The notes below the pieces were generated by a model. That model made no database searches, had not been told where the DNA came from, and worked only from the letters and a program-made list of their open reading frames with translations. Below, piece after piece: positions 1 to 9,274 of a DNA stretch of 64,000 nt (positions are counted from its first letter, which is position 1; each line of letters begins with the position of its first letter). Position numbers and translations under genes: made by a program. This DNA comes from Selenomonas bovis DSM 23594 (lineage in GTDB: Bacteria; Bacillota; Negativicutes; Selenomonadales; Selenomonadaceae): assembly GCF_000381005.1 (NCBI RefSeq), contig NZ_KB908387.1:21046-85045 (forward strand), given 5' to 3'.

Positions 1-202
1 CCTGGCCGCCGTGCGCGAGGACGACGGTCTCGATGCGCTTATCGTCCGTCGCGACGATCGTCGCCGCCGTGCGCTGGGCTTTTTTCGCGCGGTCGTAGAC
101 GCGGCAGATCATCGGCTGCCCGGCGATGTCCTTGAGCGGCTTGCCGGGCAGGCGCGTCGAGGCGTAGCGCGCCGGTATGACACAAAGGGCTTTCTCTTCC
201 AT
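1..202 (-). CDS. kdsB: 3-deoxy-manno-octulosonate cytidylyltransferase, 5' part only (runs off the window)
   Basis: N-terminal 67 codons of CMP-Kdo synthetase, which activates Kdo with CTP before transfer to lipid A. The start of the protein reads [20 protein letters not shown], the nucleotide-binding signature (IPARxxSxRLPGKPL) of the KdsB family, followed by D-I-A-G-Q-P-M-I and a later ATDD. An ATG at 208 overlaps the stop of the upstream waaA-lpxK gene (ATGA), but the GAAGG Shine-Dalgarno abuts it, so the ATG at 202 with 6-nt spacing is preferred. It is the last visible gene of the lpxB-msbA-waaA/lpxK-kdsB unit. The C-terminal part lies beyond base 1. Confidence 0.9.
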   Translation of the reverse strand, partial: MEEKALCVIPARYASTRLPGKPLKDIAGQPMICRVYDRAKKAQRTAATIVATDDKRIETVVLAHGGQ

Positions 203-204
203 GT

Positions 205-2724
205 TCATCCTTCTTTCTCAGCGCGCGCCGTGGAGAGCTTCCCCCCGCGGGCCGCTGCCAGCTTCTTTTCGAGCAGCGCGTGGAACGCCGCGTGACCAGA
301 CTGGAACGTGACCTCCACGCAGATGACGTAGACGGGAATCGGCCATTTCGCCCGCACGACGGCAGGCGGGATCTTCACGGCGTCCTTCTCGGTGATGACG
401 ATGGCCTCCGCTCCCTTTGCCTCCGCCTGCTCGAGCACATCGCTCATCTCGCGCTCCGCGTAGTCGTGATGGTCCGGGTAACGCAGGCTCTCGATGATGA
501 CGGCCCCGAGATCGGAGAGCGTCTGCTCGAAGGATGCGGGATTGCCGATGGCCGAGACGGCGACGACGCGCTTGCCCCCCATCTCGCGGACATCGATGCC
601 CTCGCTGCCGATATTCTCATACCACTCGTCGAGCGGGATGAAGCAGCGCGGCTGGTGGATGCTCTCGATGATGAGCGCATGGTCGTTGTACTTCCGCACG
701 GTCTCGCGGATATAGTCACGAGAGCCGGCCGCCGCCTGGTCGACCTTCGTGAGCAGACAGACATCGGCGCGCCTCACGTGCGAGATGGGCTCGCGCAGCG
801 TGCCGCGCGGCAGGATATAGCCGTTGCCGAACACGTTGACCGCGTCGACGAGCAGGATATCCATATCGCGCGCGAGCTGCCAGTGCTGGTAGCCGTCATC
901 GAGGATGGCTACCTCCGCACCGAAATGGTCGATAGCATACTGCCCCGTGATCGCGCGCTCCGCACCGATGAGCACAGGCACGTTCGGCAGATGCTTCGCA
1001 AGCATGTATGCCTCGTCGCCGGCCTCCGCGGCGTCCATGTGGAGGCGCTTGCCGTCTGAGACGACACCGACGTCGCCATGCCATTTCGCGCGGTAGCCGC
1101 GGTTGAGGATCACGACGCGGTAGCCCATATCGCGGATGTCGCGGGCAAGGCGCTGCGCCGTCGGCGTCTTGCCCGTGCCGCCGACCGTCACGTTGCCGAG
1201 GCTGATGACGAAGCAGTCGAGCTTCTTGCGCCGGAAAATCCCCAGCTCATAGCCCGCGAGCTTGCAGTTGACGAGCTGGCGATAGATGAGGGAAAAGACG
1301 TAGAGCACCGCGAGCAGCAGGTGCAGGAATACACCGTGCACCTCTTTGCTGTGCACGAGGTCGATGAAGTACGTCTGGAGATTCGCGATTTTCTGCGTCG
1401 AGCGCACGTGCGGCAGATTCTCTGCCGCGCTCTCGTACTTGTCGAGCATCTCGTGCAGCAGCACGGCCGACTTGCGCGAGGCCCCCTTGTTCTCCTGCAC
1501 GATGGCGAGCGTCTCCTGCTCCATGCGGCGGCGGTGCGCGGGATCGTCAAAGAGGCGCACAACGGCCTCCGCGAGCTCTTTGCCGCTTTTCACCGTGATG
1601 CAGGCGTCCCGGTTCTTGAAAAGAGCGTAAGTGTCCTTGAAATTGAACATGTGGTGGCCGACGATGATGGCCTTGCCATGCGCCGCTGGTTCGAGGATGT
1701 TGTGCCCGCCGTGCGGCACGAGACTGCCGCCCACATAGACGACATCGCCGATGCTGTACACACGGCCGAGCTCGCCGATCGTATCGAGGATGACGATGTC
1801 GACATCTTGCTGCGGCGTCTTCTGCAGCCCCGTGCGCGTCGCGACCGTAAATCCCGCCTTCCTGCAGATGTGCGTGACCTCCATCGTGCGCAGCAGTTCG
1901 CGCGGCGCGATGACGAGCTTCGCGTCCGGATGGCGCTCGCGTACGGCGGCGAACGCCCGTAGTACGGGCTCCTCCTCGCCGCGATGTGTCGAGCCCGCGA
2001 GGAAGATGCCCTCATTCTTTGTCAGGCACATCTCACGCAGGATCTGCTGTTTCTCCTCCGCGCTCACGTCCGTATACGTCTGGTCGAACTTCGTGTTGCC
2101 CGTCACGGTCACGAGCTCCGGCGGCGCGCCGAGACGCTTGATATAGTCCGCATCGATGGGCGACTGCATCGCGAATTTCTTCACCGTACCGATCATGTCG
2201 CGCAGGATGCTGTGCAGATGCTTGTAGCGCTTGACACTCTTGTCGCTGATACGTCCGTTGACCATCATGACCGGCACATGCAGCTCCCGCGCCGTCTTGA
2301 GGAAGTTCGGCCAGAGCTCCGTCTCGACGGGCAGGTAGACACGCGGCCGGATACGGCGCAGCACATGACCCGCGAGCCAAGGCAGGTCGAGCGGGAAATA
2401 AATGATGGCATCGGCGTCCTTGATGATGCGGTTCGCCATCTCATAGCCGCTCGTCGTCACGACGGAGACGAGGATAGGGCTTTTCGGGAATTCCTTGCGG
2501 AACTCCTTGATGAGCGGGCTCGTCGCGACGATCTCGCCGACGGATGCCGCGTGCACCCAAATGCAGTCCTTCTTTTCCACCTTGTCGAGCGCATGCTTCG
2601 GGAAAAAGCCGAGACTCTGCCGGATGCGTTCCACAAATCCCTTTTCCCGCACCGCGCGCACCATGAACACCGGGATGATGAGTACACCGATGAGGATGGC
2701 CGCGATATTGTAGAGTAATTGCAT
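205..2724 (-). CDS. waaA-lpxK: Kdo transferase fused to tetraacyldisaccharide 4'-kinase (WaaA-LpxK)
   Basis: 839-aa bifunctional lipid A enzyme. Residues about 1-430 form a WaaA/KdtA glycosyltransferase: an N-terminal membrane anchor, the HAASVGE catalytic region (Glu about 64), [10 protein letters not shown] and the C-terminal [15 protein letters not shown] motif. Residues about 460-830 form LpxK, with its own N-terminal membrane helix (about 464-484) and the P-loop [12 protein letters not shown] (about 510-521). LpxK phosphorylates the 4' position of the lipid A disaccharide and WaaA then adds Kdo, so successive inner-membrane steps are joined in one chain. Both halves keep their key motifs. 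The stop at 205 overlaps an ATG of kdsB, and the start lies 17 bp after msbA. In most bacteria these are two genes. Confidence 0.93.
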   Translation of the reverse strand: MQLLYNIAAILIGVLIIPVFMVRAVREKGFVERIRQSLGFFPKHALDKVEKKDCIWVHAASVGEIVATSPLIKEFRKEFPKSPILVSVVTTSGYEMANRIIKDADAIIYFPLDLPWLAGHVLRRIRPRVYLPVETELWPNFLKTARELHVPVMMVNGRISDKSVKRYKHLHSILRDMIGTVKKFAMQSPIDADYIKRLGAPPELVTVTGNTKFDQTYTDVSAEEKQQILREMCLTKNEGIFLAGSTHRGEEEPVLRAFAAVRERHPDAKLVIAPRELLRTMEVTHICRKAGFTVATRTGLQKTPQQDVDIVILDTIGELGRVYSIGDVVYVGGSLVPHGGHNILEPAAHGKAIIVGHHMFNFKDTYALFKNRDACITVKSGKELAEAVVRLFDDPAHRRRMEQETLAIVQENKGASRKSAVLLHEMLDKYESAAENLPHVRSTQKIANLQTYFIDLVHSKEVHGVFLHLLLAVLYVFSLIYRQLVNCKLAGYELGIFRRKKLDCFVISLGNVTVGGTGKTPTAQRLARDIRDMGYRVVILNRGYRAKWHGDVGVVSDGKRLHMDAAEAGDEAYMLAKHLPNVPVLIGAERAITGQYAIDHFGAEVAILDDGYQHWQLARDMDILLVDAVNVFGNGYILPRGTLREPISHVRRADVCLLTKVDQAAAGSRDYIRETVRKYNDHALIIESIHQPRCFIPLDEWYENIGSEGIDVREMGGKRVVAVSAIGNPASFEQTLSDLGAVIIESLRYPDHHDYAEREMSDVLEQAEAKGAEAIVITEKDAVKIPPAVVRAKWPIPVYVICVEVTFQSGHAAFHALLEKKLAAARGGKLSTARAEKEG

Positions 2725-2741
2725 TTCCTTTCCCCTTCCGC

Positions 2742-4472
2742 CTACGCCTGCGCGTTCTTGAACTGGATACTGTAGAGATAGCTGTATAGCCCGCCCTTTT
2801 TGAGGAGCTCCTCATGCGTGCCGCGTTCCTTCACCTGGCCGCCGTCGATGACGAAGATCTGATCGGCGTCGAAGATTGTCGAGAGGCGGTGCGCGATGAC
2901 GAACGAGGTGCGCCCCTCCATGAGCTTGTCGAGCGCCGCCTGGACGATTTTCTCACTCTCCGTATCGAGGGCGCTCGTCGCCTCGTCGAGGATGAGGATA
3001 CGCGGATTTTTGAGGATGGCACGTGCGATGGAAATGCGCTGGCGCTGTCCGCCGGAGAGGTTGAGTCCGCGCTCGCCGACTGCTGTCTCATACCCCTGCG
3101 GCAGCGCGCGGATGAAAGCATCCGCGTTCGCGGCGCGCGCTGCGGCCTCGACCTCTTCGTCCGTCGCGTCAAGCCTGCCATAGCGGATATTCTCGCGCAC
3201 CGTCGCGGAAAAGAGCATCGTCTCCTGCGGCACGATGCCGATCTGGCCGCGCAGGGAGGCGATGGTCACATCGCGGATGTCGTGCCCGTCGATGAGGATC
3301 GCGCCTTCCGTCACGTCGTAGAAGCGCGGGATGAGGTTCGCAATCGTCGACTTGCCAGCGCCGGACGGACCGACGAACGCGACCATCTGTCCGGGCTTCG
3401 CCTCGAGCGACACATCGACGAGTGCCGGCACGCCCTTCTTGTACTCGAACGAGACATGGCGCAGCTCCACATGGCCGTCTGTTGCGGGGAGTGCCGCAGC
3501 CTCTGGTCTGTCCTTGATGGTCTCCGGCAGGTCGAGCACATGGAACACGCGGTCGACCGCGGCCATCGCGCGCTGCAGGCTGCCGTAGACACGAGAGAGG
3601 CGCTTCACGGGGTTCGCGAGATTCACGGCGTAGGTGAGGAACGCCACGAGCGAGCCAGCCGTGAGCACGCCGTTGACGACCTCGTAACCGCCGAACCAGA
3701 CGATGAACGTCACGGAGAGCGCCGCGAGGAACTCGACCGTCGGCGTCAGGAGGCTCGTGAGGCGCACATTCTGCATCGCCGCCTGGAAGTTCAGCTCGTT
3801 CTGGCGGCAGAAGCGATCGATCTCATAATCCTCGCGCACGAAGGACTTTACGACGCGGATGGAGGAGACGCTCTCCTGCAGCAGCGAGGTGATATCCGCC
3901 ATGCGCTCCTGGATGAGCGTGCCATTGCGCTTGAGCTTGCGTCCAAAGATCTTCATCGCCTGCCCGACGAGCGGAATGACGACGAGTGTGAGCAGCGTGA
4001 GCTTCCAGTCGAGCATGAGCATCATGACGATGGAACCGATGAGGATGGAGCCCTCCGTGACCATCTCGATGAGGTTATCCACGAGCGCGGCCTGGATGGC
4101 CGCCACATCGTTCGTGATATAGCTCATTGTCTCGCCTGTCTGGTGCTTGTCGAAATACGCCATCGGCATGCGCTGGAACTTGCGGAACATGACCTCGCGC
4201 ACATCGATGATGACCTTCTGCCCGATATAGGAGACGAGATAGCTCTGCCCATAGTAGAAGATGCCGCGCACGAGGAAGACCACGACGATGCCGATGGAGA
4301 TGAGGTTGAGCATCATCATGTCCTTGTCGGTGAGCACCTTGTCGATCATATCCTTGATAATCCAGGGCAGATAGAGATTCGCAGCCGCCGCCATGATGAT
4401 GCAGATGACGGCCAGCCCGAGCCTCTTGAGATACGGCCGGATATAGGCAAGCAGCCGTTTGTAATTCTTCAT
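2742..4472 (-). CDS. msbA: Lipid A export ATP-binding/permease protein MsbA
   Basis: 576-aa ABC half-transporter that flips lipid A-core across the inner membrane as a homodimer. The N-terminal half (to about residue 310) has six predicted membrane helices. The C-terminal nucleotide-binding domain shows Walker A GPSGAGKS, signature LSGGQRQR, Walker B ILILDEATSALD and the H-loop IAHRLST. The length fits MsbA. Its start overlaps the lpxB stop by 4 bp (ATGA), implying translational coupling, and it lies between lpxB and waaA-lpxK, which supports the lipid A substrate over a drug exporter. An RBS-like GGGGGAACGAA precedes the ATG. Confidence 0.92.
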   Translation of the reverse strand: MKNYKRLLAYIRPYLKRLGLAVICIIMAAAANLYLPWIIKDMIDKVLTDKDMMMLNLISIGIVVVFLVRGIFYYGQSYLVSYIGQKVIIDVREVMFRKFQRMPMAYFDKHQTGETMSYITNDVAAIQAALVDNLIEMVTEGSILIGSIVMMLMLDWKLTLLTLVVIPLVGQAMKIFGRKLKRNGTLIQERMADITSLLQESVSSIRVVKSFVREDYEIDRFCRQNELNFQAAMQNVRLTSLLTPTVEFLAALSVTFIVWFGGYEVVNGVLTAGSLVAFLTYAVNLANPVKRLSRVYGSLQRAMAAVDRVFHVLDLPETIKDRPEAAALPATDGHVELRHVSFEYKKGVPALVDVSLEAKPGQMVAFVGPSGAGKSTIANLIPRFYDVTEGAILIDGHDIRDVTIASLRGQIGIVPQETMLFSATVRENIRYGRLDATDEEVEAAARAANADAFIRALPQGYETAVGERGLNLSGGQRQRISIARAILKNPRILILDEATSALDTESEKIVQAALDKLMEGRTSFVIAHRLSTIFDADQIFVIDGGQVKERGTHEELLKKGGLYSYLYSIQFKNAQA

Positions 4473-5629
4473 TTCGTTCCCCCGTGATCCGCGTGGCGGC
4501 GCGCCGCCGCGAGTATTTTCTCTGCAACACGTCCTGCTGCGCCCGGCGGTCCCAGACGACGGCAGGCCTCAGCGAGTCGTGCACAGGTCACCTGCCTGCG
4601 CGGCTCGCCGCGATAGAGCGAGAGCGCCTCCTGCGCGATGCGCTCCGGCGTCACCTCGTCCTGTAAGAGCTCCGTCTCAGCGCTCTCGCCAAGCAGGATG
4701 TTCGGCAGGCTGAAATGCTTGACATGCACGAGCAGCCGACCGATGAAATAGGAAAGCGGCGACAGGCGATAGAGCACGACGGCCGGCAGTCCCATGAGCG
4801 CGGCCTCCATGACGACCGTCCCCGATGTCGCGATTGCGACATCCATGAGCCCCATGAGCGCGTAGCGCGCTTCATGCGTGAGCATCACGGGGACGCCCGC
4901 GGCATCCACGGCCGTGCGCAGGGCGTGCTCGTCCACGCCGTCCGCCACAGGCAGGTAGAATCGCGTGCCCGGGCGCTCCCTCAGCAATCGCTTCGCCGCG
5001 CCGAGCATATCGGGGAGCAGGAGCTCGATCTCCTGGCGGCGGCTGCCCGGCAGGAGCAGCACGCCATGCGCGTCCTCCGGCAGGGCGAAATGCTGCCGCG
5101 CCTCCTGCTCGGGAATCTCCGCGCGCACCGTATCGACGAGCGGATTGCCGACAAAGGAAATCTTTGCTCCCGCCGCTTCGTAGACGGGCAGCTCATGCGG
5201 AAAGATGGCCACGAACTCCTCCGCAAGCTTCGCACATGCTTTCGCGCGCCCCTTGCGCCAAGCCCAGGCAGAGGGCGGGATATATGAGAAGACAGGGATG
5301 CCGAGCTTCTTCGCACGCGCCGCGAGCCGCCAGTTGAAATCCGGGTAATCGATGAGGACGAGCAGATCCGGACGCTCCTTGCGCATGAAGTCCGTCAGCC
5401 TCTCTAGGAGACGGCGGATGCGCCCGAGGTTCTTCAAGACCTCCCAGACCCCCATGACGTTATAGCTCGCGAAGTCCGCCGTGAGCGTCACGCCTGCCTG
5501 CGCCATCTTCCGACCGCCGAACCCCACGAGCTCCGTCTCCGGCGCCTGCGCGAGAATGGCCTGCGCCAGCCGGGCACCGTGGAGGTCGCCAGAGACCTCT
5601 CCTGCGGAAAGCATGATTTTCACGCGCAT
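4469..5629 (-). CDS. lpxB: Lipid-A-disaccharide synthase
   Basis: 386-aa glycosyltransferase that condenses UDP-2,3-diacylglucosamine with lipid X to give the lipid A disaccharide. It shows the N-terminal GEVSGDLHGA motif, the central LVLIDYPDFN, the donor-site GSRRQEI, and ATSGTVVMEAAL near the C-terminus, all typical of LpxB. The open frame extends 65 codons further upstream, but the ATG at 5629 follows a GAGGGGGAG Shine-Dalgarno and gives the normal family length. An alternative ATG lies five codons earlier, at 5644. This is the first gene of a unit with its own promoter (5658-5685). Its stop overlaps the msbA start. Confidence 0.94.
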   Translation of the reverse strand: MRVKIMLSAGEVSGDLHGARLAQAILAQAPETELVGFGGRKMAQAGVTLTADFASYNVMGVWEVLKNLGRIRRLLERLTDFMRKERPDLLVLIDYPDFNWRLAARAKKLGIPVFSYIPPSAWAWRKGRAKACAKLAEEFVAIFPHELPVYEAAGAKISFVGNPLVDTVRAEIPEQEARQHFALPEDAHGVLLLPGSRRQEIELLLPDMLGAAKRLLRERPGTRFYLPVADGVDEHALRTAVDAAGVPVMLTHEARYALMGLMDVAIATSGTVVMEAALMGLPAVVLYRLSPLSYFIGRLLVHVKHFSLPNILLGESAETELLQDEVTPERIAQEALSLYRGEPRRQVTCARLAEACRRLGPPGAAGRVAEKILAAARRHADHGGTK

Positions 5630-5657
5630 TCTCCCCCTCGTCATGTCAGTACTTCTT

Positions 5658-5685
5658 ATTATACTATATTGCGCGGCTGATTCAA
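5658..5685 (-). promoter_or_regulatory. Predicted promoter of lpxB-msbA-waaA/lpxK-kdsB
   Basis: Minus strand TTGAAT, 16 bp, TATAAT. The -10 hexamer ends about 29 bp before the lpxB start. Together with the terminator at 5787-5823 it makes lpxB the head of a separate transcription unit rather than part of the lpxC-lpxI operon. Confidence 0.65.
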
Positions 5686-5786
5686 ATGGAAAATGCAGCC
5701 GTGCAGGCGTCTGTGCCAAGGGCATCATGTCGTCAACCCCGCGTCCGGAGGTTCCTGACGGCAGCGCTGTACGCCGCGCTTCCATA

Positions 5787-5823
5787 CACAAAAAAACTGC
5801 TGCACTCCGTACGGCGTGCAGCA
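5787..5823 (-). terminator. Intrinsic terminator after lpxI
   Basis: Stem TGCTGCAC/GTGCAGCA (arms 5798-5805 and 5816-5823), loop of 10 nt, followed on the minus strand by G and a run of T. It lies 24 bp after the lpxI stop. Confidence 0.8.
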
Positions 5824-5847
5824 ATCCCTGTCTCTATCTCTTGTCAC

Positions 5848-6654
5848 TCAGCCCATCGAAACGATGGTGATGCCGTTCGCATCCGCGAGCGCTGCAACGT
5901 GCTCCCGGTCCACGACGAGCGTCCTGTCTGCCTCGATGGCGAGTGCCTTCGCCCCGACCGCAATCATGCCGCGCAGCGTATCCTCGCCGACCGTCGGCAC
6001 ATCAAAGCGGCTGTCCTGCTGTGGTTTTGCGACCTTGACGACGACCGCCCCGCCGCGCGCGAGCTTGCCGCCGCGCGCGATGCACGCGTCCGTGCCCTCG
6101 ATGGCCTCGAGCGCCATGACGGCGAGATCTTTGACGACGACCGTCTGCCCGATGTCGAGGCGCCCGAGCTCCTTAGCGACGCGGAACCCGTACTCCATAT
6201 CGCGCCGCTGCGCCTCGGTCGGTTCAAGCTTCGTAAGCGTGCCATGGTGCGGCATGAGTGTATGGAGGAGTGCCGTCTGGTCAAAGACCTCCATGCCTTC
6301 CTTCCGAAGCTCGCGCACAAACGCGAGCATGATCGTATCATCCTTGCGGTCCGGCAGGGACATGAGAACCTTCATCATGCGGAAGTCCGGCAGAACCTTT
6401 TTCGCGAACAGCAGTTCCTTCGTGACCTTGCCGATCATCGTGACATTCTTGACCTCATGCTTCTTGAGGAACTTGAAAATCTTGTCGAGCTTCGCGATGC
6501 TGATGGCCTCGCACACCGCCGTGCAGCTGTCGAGCTCCTCATCGCACTGCGGCAAGAGCTTCACGCAGCAGACCTCATAGCCCTTGGCGCGCGCTGCCTT
6601 CGCAACCTCGACCGGCAGCCTGCCGACACCCGCGAGCAGTCCGACTTTCTCCAT
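5848..6654 (-). CDS. lpxI: UDP-2,3-diacylglucosamine pyrophosphatase LpxI
   Basis: 268-aa LpxI-family protein (formerly DUF1009), which hydrolyses UDP-2,3-diacylglucosamine to lipid X and UMP; it is the alternative to LpxH found in alphaproteobacteria and many diderm Firmicutes. It starts KVGLLAGVGRLPVEVAKAA and ends with the conserved C-terminal block KVAKPQQDSRFDVPTVG, including a catalytic-region aspartate. GGAGG precedes the ATG by 7 nt. It lies 19 bp after lpxA and is followed by a strong terminator, so it closes the lpxC-fabZ-lpxA-lpxI unit. No lpxH-like gene is seen in the window. Confidence 0.93.
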   Translation of the reverse strand: MEKVGLLAGVGRLPVEVAKAARAKGYEVCCVKLLPQCDEELDSCTAVCEAISIAKLDKIFKFLKKHEVKNVTMIGKVTKELLFAKKVLPDFRMMKVLMSLPDRKDDTIMLAFVRELRKEGMEVFDQTALLHTLMPHHGTLTKLEPTEAQRRDMEYGFRVAKELGRLDIGQTVVVKDLAVMALEAIEGTDACIARGGKLARGGAVVVKVAKPQQDSRFDVPTVGEDTLRGMIAVGAKALAIEADRTLVVDREHVAALADANGITIVSMG

Positions 6655-6673
6655 CTATTTCCCTCCGCTCATC

Positions 6674-7483
6674 TCAGTCGTTGTGACGTTCTCTGCAGAT
6701 ACCGCGTTCTGCATCGCGCAGGAACCGCAGGAAATGCTCGATCTCGTCGCACGAGTCGACCTCCTGCTCGATGACGGCGATTGCCTGCGCAAGCGAGAGA
6801 CCCGAACGGTAGAGAATCTTATATGCCTGCTTGATGCGTCGGCGCGATTCGAGCGGGATGCCGGCGCGCGAGATGCCGACGCTGTTGAGGCCGACTGCCT
6901 TCGCGGGGTGTCCATCGACGATCGTATACGGCACGACATCCTGCGTGAGCTTGCTCATGCCGCCTACCATCGCGTTGCGGCCGATCTTGACGAACTGATG
7001 CACGCCCGCCATGCCGCCGATGACCGCGCGATCCTCGACGATGGCGTGTCCGGCGAGGCTCGCGAGGTTCGACATGATGACGTTGTTGCCGACGACGCAG
7101 TTATGCGCGACATGCGTGAGCGCCATGAGCAGGCAATCATTGCCGATGCGCGTCTCCTCGCCCTCGCCCGTCGCGCGGTGCACCGTCGCGCCCTCGCGGA
7201 TCGTCGTGCGGTCGCCGATGAAGACGTAGCTCTTCTCACCCTTGAACTTAAGGTCCTGAGGTTCCTCGCCGATCGAGGCTCCCTGGAAGATCTTGCAATC
7301 TTTGCCGATCTGCGTCCAGCCCGTGATGACGACATGCGGGCCGATCTTCGTTCCCTCGCCGATCTCTACATTCTCGCCGATCACCGAGTACGGACCGATT
7401 TCCACATTCTTTGCAATGCGCGCACCCGGAGCAATGACCGCTGTATCATGTATGAACGCCAGTACTTTATTCTCTGTACCCAT
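6674..7483 (-). CDS. lpxA: Acyl-ACP-UDP-N-acetylglucosamine O-acyltransferase
   Basis: 269-aa trimeric left-handed beta-helix enzyme catalysing the first step of lipid A synthesis. Hexapeptide repeats run from about residue 10 to 190 (IGPYSVIGENVEIGEGTKIG and similar). The catalytic histidine lies in ALTHVAHNC, and the helical C-terminal domain follows. A TTG at 7492 could also start the frame, but AGGAG sits 9 nt before the ATG at 7483 and directly abuts the TTG, so ATG is chosen. The gene is 173 bp from fabZ and 19 bp from lpxI. The fabZ-lpxA gap holds AT-rich DNA and a GC-rich inverted repeat near 7510, but no clear promoter. Confidence 0.95.
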   Translation of the reverse strand: MGTENKVLAFIHDTAVIAPGARIAKNVEIGPYSVIGENVEIGEGTKIGPHVVITGWTQIGKDCKIFQGASIGEEPQDLKFKGEKSYVFIGDRTTIREGATVHRATGEGEETRIGNDCLLMALTHVAHNCVVGNNVIMSNLASLAGHAIVEDRAVIGGMAGVHQFVKIGRNAMVGGMSKLTQDVVPYTIVDGHPAKAVGLNSVGISRAGIPLESRRRIKQAYKILYRSGLSLAQAIAVIEQEVDSCDEIEHFLRFLRDAERGICRERHND

Positions 7484-7656
7484 CTGCTCCAACTCCTAAC
7501 TATCCTCATCCCGGCCGGGCCGGGGCTCTTTGCTCTGTCTTTTCAATATACTCCCAAATATACTTTCCATAATGGTACACGATATGACAGCAAATCCAGG
7601 CGTTTTTCGAGTTGAACAAAGATTATGATCGATTTCTAGCTTTTCACAAGCTATTT

Positions 7657-8097
7657 TCAGAGATTATCTCCCTTTCTCAATGCGAATTTGAAATCCGCTG
7701 AGGCGACGAGCTTGTCACCCACGTAGCCATCCGCATGCAGCAGGCCGAAATCGCCGCGCACACGCACGATATGCGCCTTCGTCACGAGCGTATCGCCAGG
7801 AATCACGGGATGCTTGAACTTCACGTTCTCCATGCCGCCGAAAAGCGCGATCTTGCCGCGGTGCTCCTCAGGGTAGAGCATGGCGACGCCGCCTACCTGT
7901 GCCATCGCCTCGAGGATCAGCACGCCCGGCATGATGGGATGGCCCGGAAAATGGCCGCGGAACTGCGGCTCGTTCATCGTGATGTTCTTGATGCCCGTTG
8001 CCGATTTGAACGGCTCGATCTCTATAATGCGGTCTACCAGCAGCATCGGCGGACGATGCGGCAGGATCTTCATGATTTCGTTGATGTCAAGTTCCAT
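7657..8097 (-). CDS. fabZ: 3-hydroxyacyl-ACP dehydratase FabZ
   Basis: 146-aa hot-dog-fold dehydratase of fatty acid elongation. It converts 3-hydroxyacyl-ACP to trans-2-enoyl-ACP and so competes with LpxA for 3-hydroxyacyl-ACP. Visible motifs are LPHRPPMLLVDRI, the catalytic His in RGHFPGHPIMPGVL and the Glu in LEAMAQ. The length is normal. It lies 43 bp after lpxC in the usual lpxC-fabZ-lpxA order. GAGGGAAATCAA precedes the ATG. Confidence 0.96.
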   Translation of the reverse strand: MELDINEIMKILPHRPPMLLVDRIIEIEPFKSATGIKNITMNEPQFRGHFPGHPIMPGVLILEAMAQVGGVAMLYPEEHRGKIALFGGMENVKFKHPVIPGDTLVTKAHIVRVRGDFGLLHADGYVGDKLVASADFKFALRKGDNL

Positions 8098-8140
8098 TTG
8101 ATTTCCCTCTTCTCGCTTTCAGCAATGAGATATCCATACA

Positions 8141-8971
8141 TCAATGGCGCGCGGCTAAAATGCGCTTCGCGAGCGCCGTGTTGAGCGCGTGCCCGGAGGC
8201 CGCCGCAATGATGTGGCCGCGAATTATCCCCGCGAGGCGCAGATCGCCGATGACGTCAAGGATCTTATGGCGCACGAGCTCATCCGCGTAGTGCAGCGGG
8301 TTGAGCCAGCGCTCGTCGTTGTAGACGATGACCGTCTCGAGCGTGCCGCCGAGTCCGAGTCCCATCGCGCGGAGCTTCTTGATCTCCTCCTCATAGGCGA
8401 TGGTGCGGGCGGGCGCGATCTCCTTCTCATACGTCTCTGGCGTGATCTCGAAATTCTCGTACTGGATGCCGATGAGCTTATGCGGATTCACCGAGGTGAA
8501 ACTCACGCGAAACCCATCGTAGGGCACGGCCATGACAAAGCGCTGCCTCTCGTCGTCGTCTATACGGTAAACTTTGTCGATGACGACCTCCTCGCGCGGT
8601 GTCCCCTGGGCCTCGACGCCTGCCTCGCCGATGAGGCGGAAAAAAGCCAGAGAAGCGCCGTCCGCGACCGGCGGCTCCTCTGAGTCGAGCTCTACATAGC
8701 AGTTGTCAATGCGCCGCGCGTGCAGCGCGCTCATGAGGTGCTCGACGGTAAAGACGCGCACGCCGTGCTCCTCGAGCGTCGTCGCGCGCAGCGTCGATGT
8801 GACATGATCCGCCGTCGCGCGGATCGTCGGCCGTCCCGCGACATCCGTGCGGACGAAGACGATGCCCGTCCCCACAGGCGCGGGCGCAAGACGCATGTGC
8901 ACATCGCGCCCCGAATGCAGGCCGATCCCCGTGTAGCTCACGGCAGCTGCCAAAGTTGTCTGCTCCTGCAA
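8141..8971 (-). CDS. lpxC: UDP-3-O-acyl-N-acetylglucosamine deacetylase
   Basis: 276-aa zinc hydrolase performing the committed step of lipid A synthesis. Seen: the N-terminal GIGLHSG, the zinc-ligand segment TVEHLMSAL, the HKILDVIGD segment with the second His and Asp ligands, and the catalytic-base region GHIIAAASGH. The start is TTG with GGAGG 7 nt upstream; no ATG fits. It heads the lpxC-fabZ-lpxA-lpxI unit and has a good promoter 60-90 bp upstream. Confidence 0.95.
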   Translation of the reverse strand: MQEQTTLAAAVSYTGIGLHSGRDVHMRLAPAPVGTGIVFVRTDVAGRPTIRATADHVTSTLRATTLEEHGVRVFTVEHLMSALHARRIDNCYVELDSEEPPVADGASLAFFRLIGEAGVEAQGTPREEVVIDKVYRIDDDERQRFVMAVPYDGFRVSFTSVNPHKLIGIQYENFEITPETYEKEIAPARTIAYEEEIKKLRAMGLGLGGTLETVIVYNDERWLNPLHYADELVRHKILDVIGDLRLAGIIRGHIIAAASGHALNTALAKRILAARH

Positions 8972-9034
8972 ATGAATACCTCCTCACGGGGTCTCCCGCC
9001 CCGCAGAAATTTCCGCTCATTGATAGCTCTTTTT

Positions 9035-9064
9035 ATCATACTACGAAAAGCGGCGCGTGGTCAA
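9035..9064 (-). promoter_or_regulatory. Predicted promoter of the lpxC operon
   Basis: Minus strand TTGACC, 18 bp, TATGAT, about 63 bp upstream of the lpxC TTG start. Confidence 0.6.
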
Positions 9065-9160
9065 CCAAGCGGCAAATGATTTTGTGTCTGCGCGGCGCTG
9101 CGGACGCAAAGCGCAGGGTGCGCCATCCACAAGAAAAAGCTTTGCACAGCGTTACGCAGC

Positions 9161-9219
9161 GCAAAGCTGCATGTACAAACGTCCACTTCGTGGACATGGT
9201 GCATCCCCTTACAGTAAAA
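9161..9219 (-). repeat. Interspersed repeat family 1, partial copy A
   Basis: About 59 bp matching the hairpin half of the family described at 46081-46299: GTCCAC-TTC-GTGGAC with flanking GCATGTACAAAC and CCCTTACAGTAAA. The other half (GTAAATCC to GGATTTAC) is missing. The copy joins the T-run of the terminator at 9215-9252. Confidence 0.75.
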
Positions 9220-9252
9220 AACGGGCCAGTTCCCGCGCAGGGAACCGGCCCG
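9215..9252 (-). terminator. Intrinsic terminator after the CBS-ACT gene
   Basis: A 13-bp stem with one mismatch (arms 9222-9234 and 9240-9252, CGGGCC.GTTCCC type), loop of 5 nt, then TTTTTT on the minus strand. It lies 23 bp after the stop at 9275. Confidence 0.85.
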
Positions 9253-9274
9253 CAAGTCTGTGAGCGATGTCATC

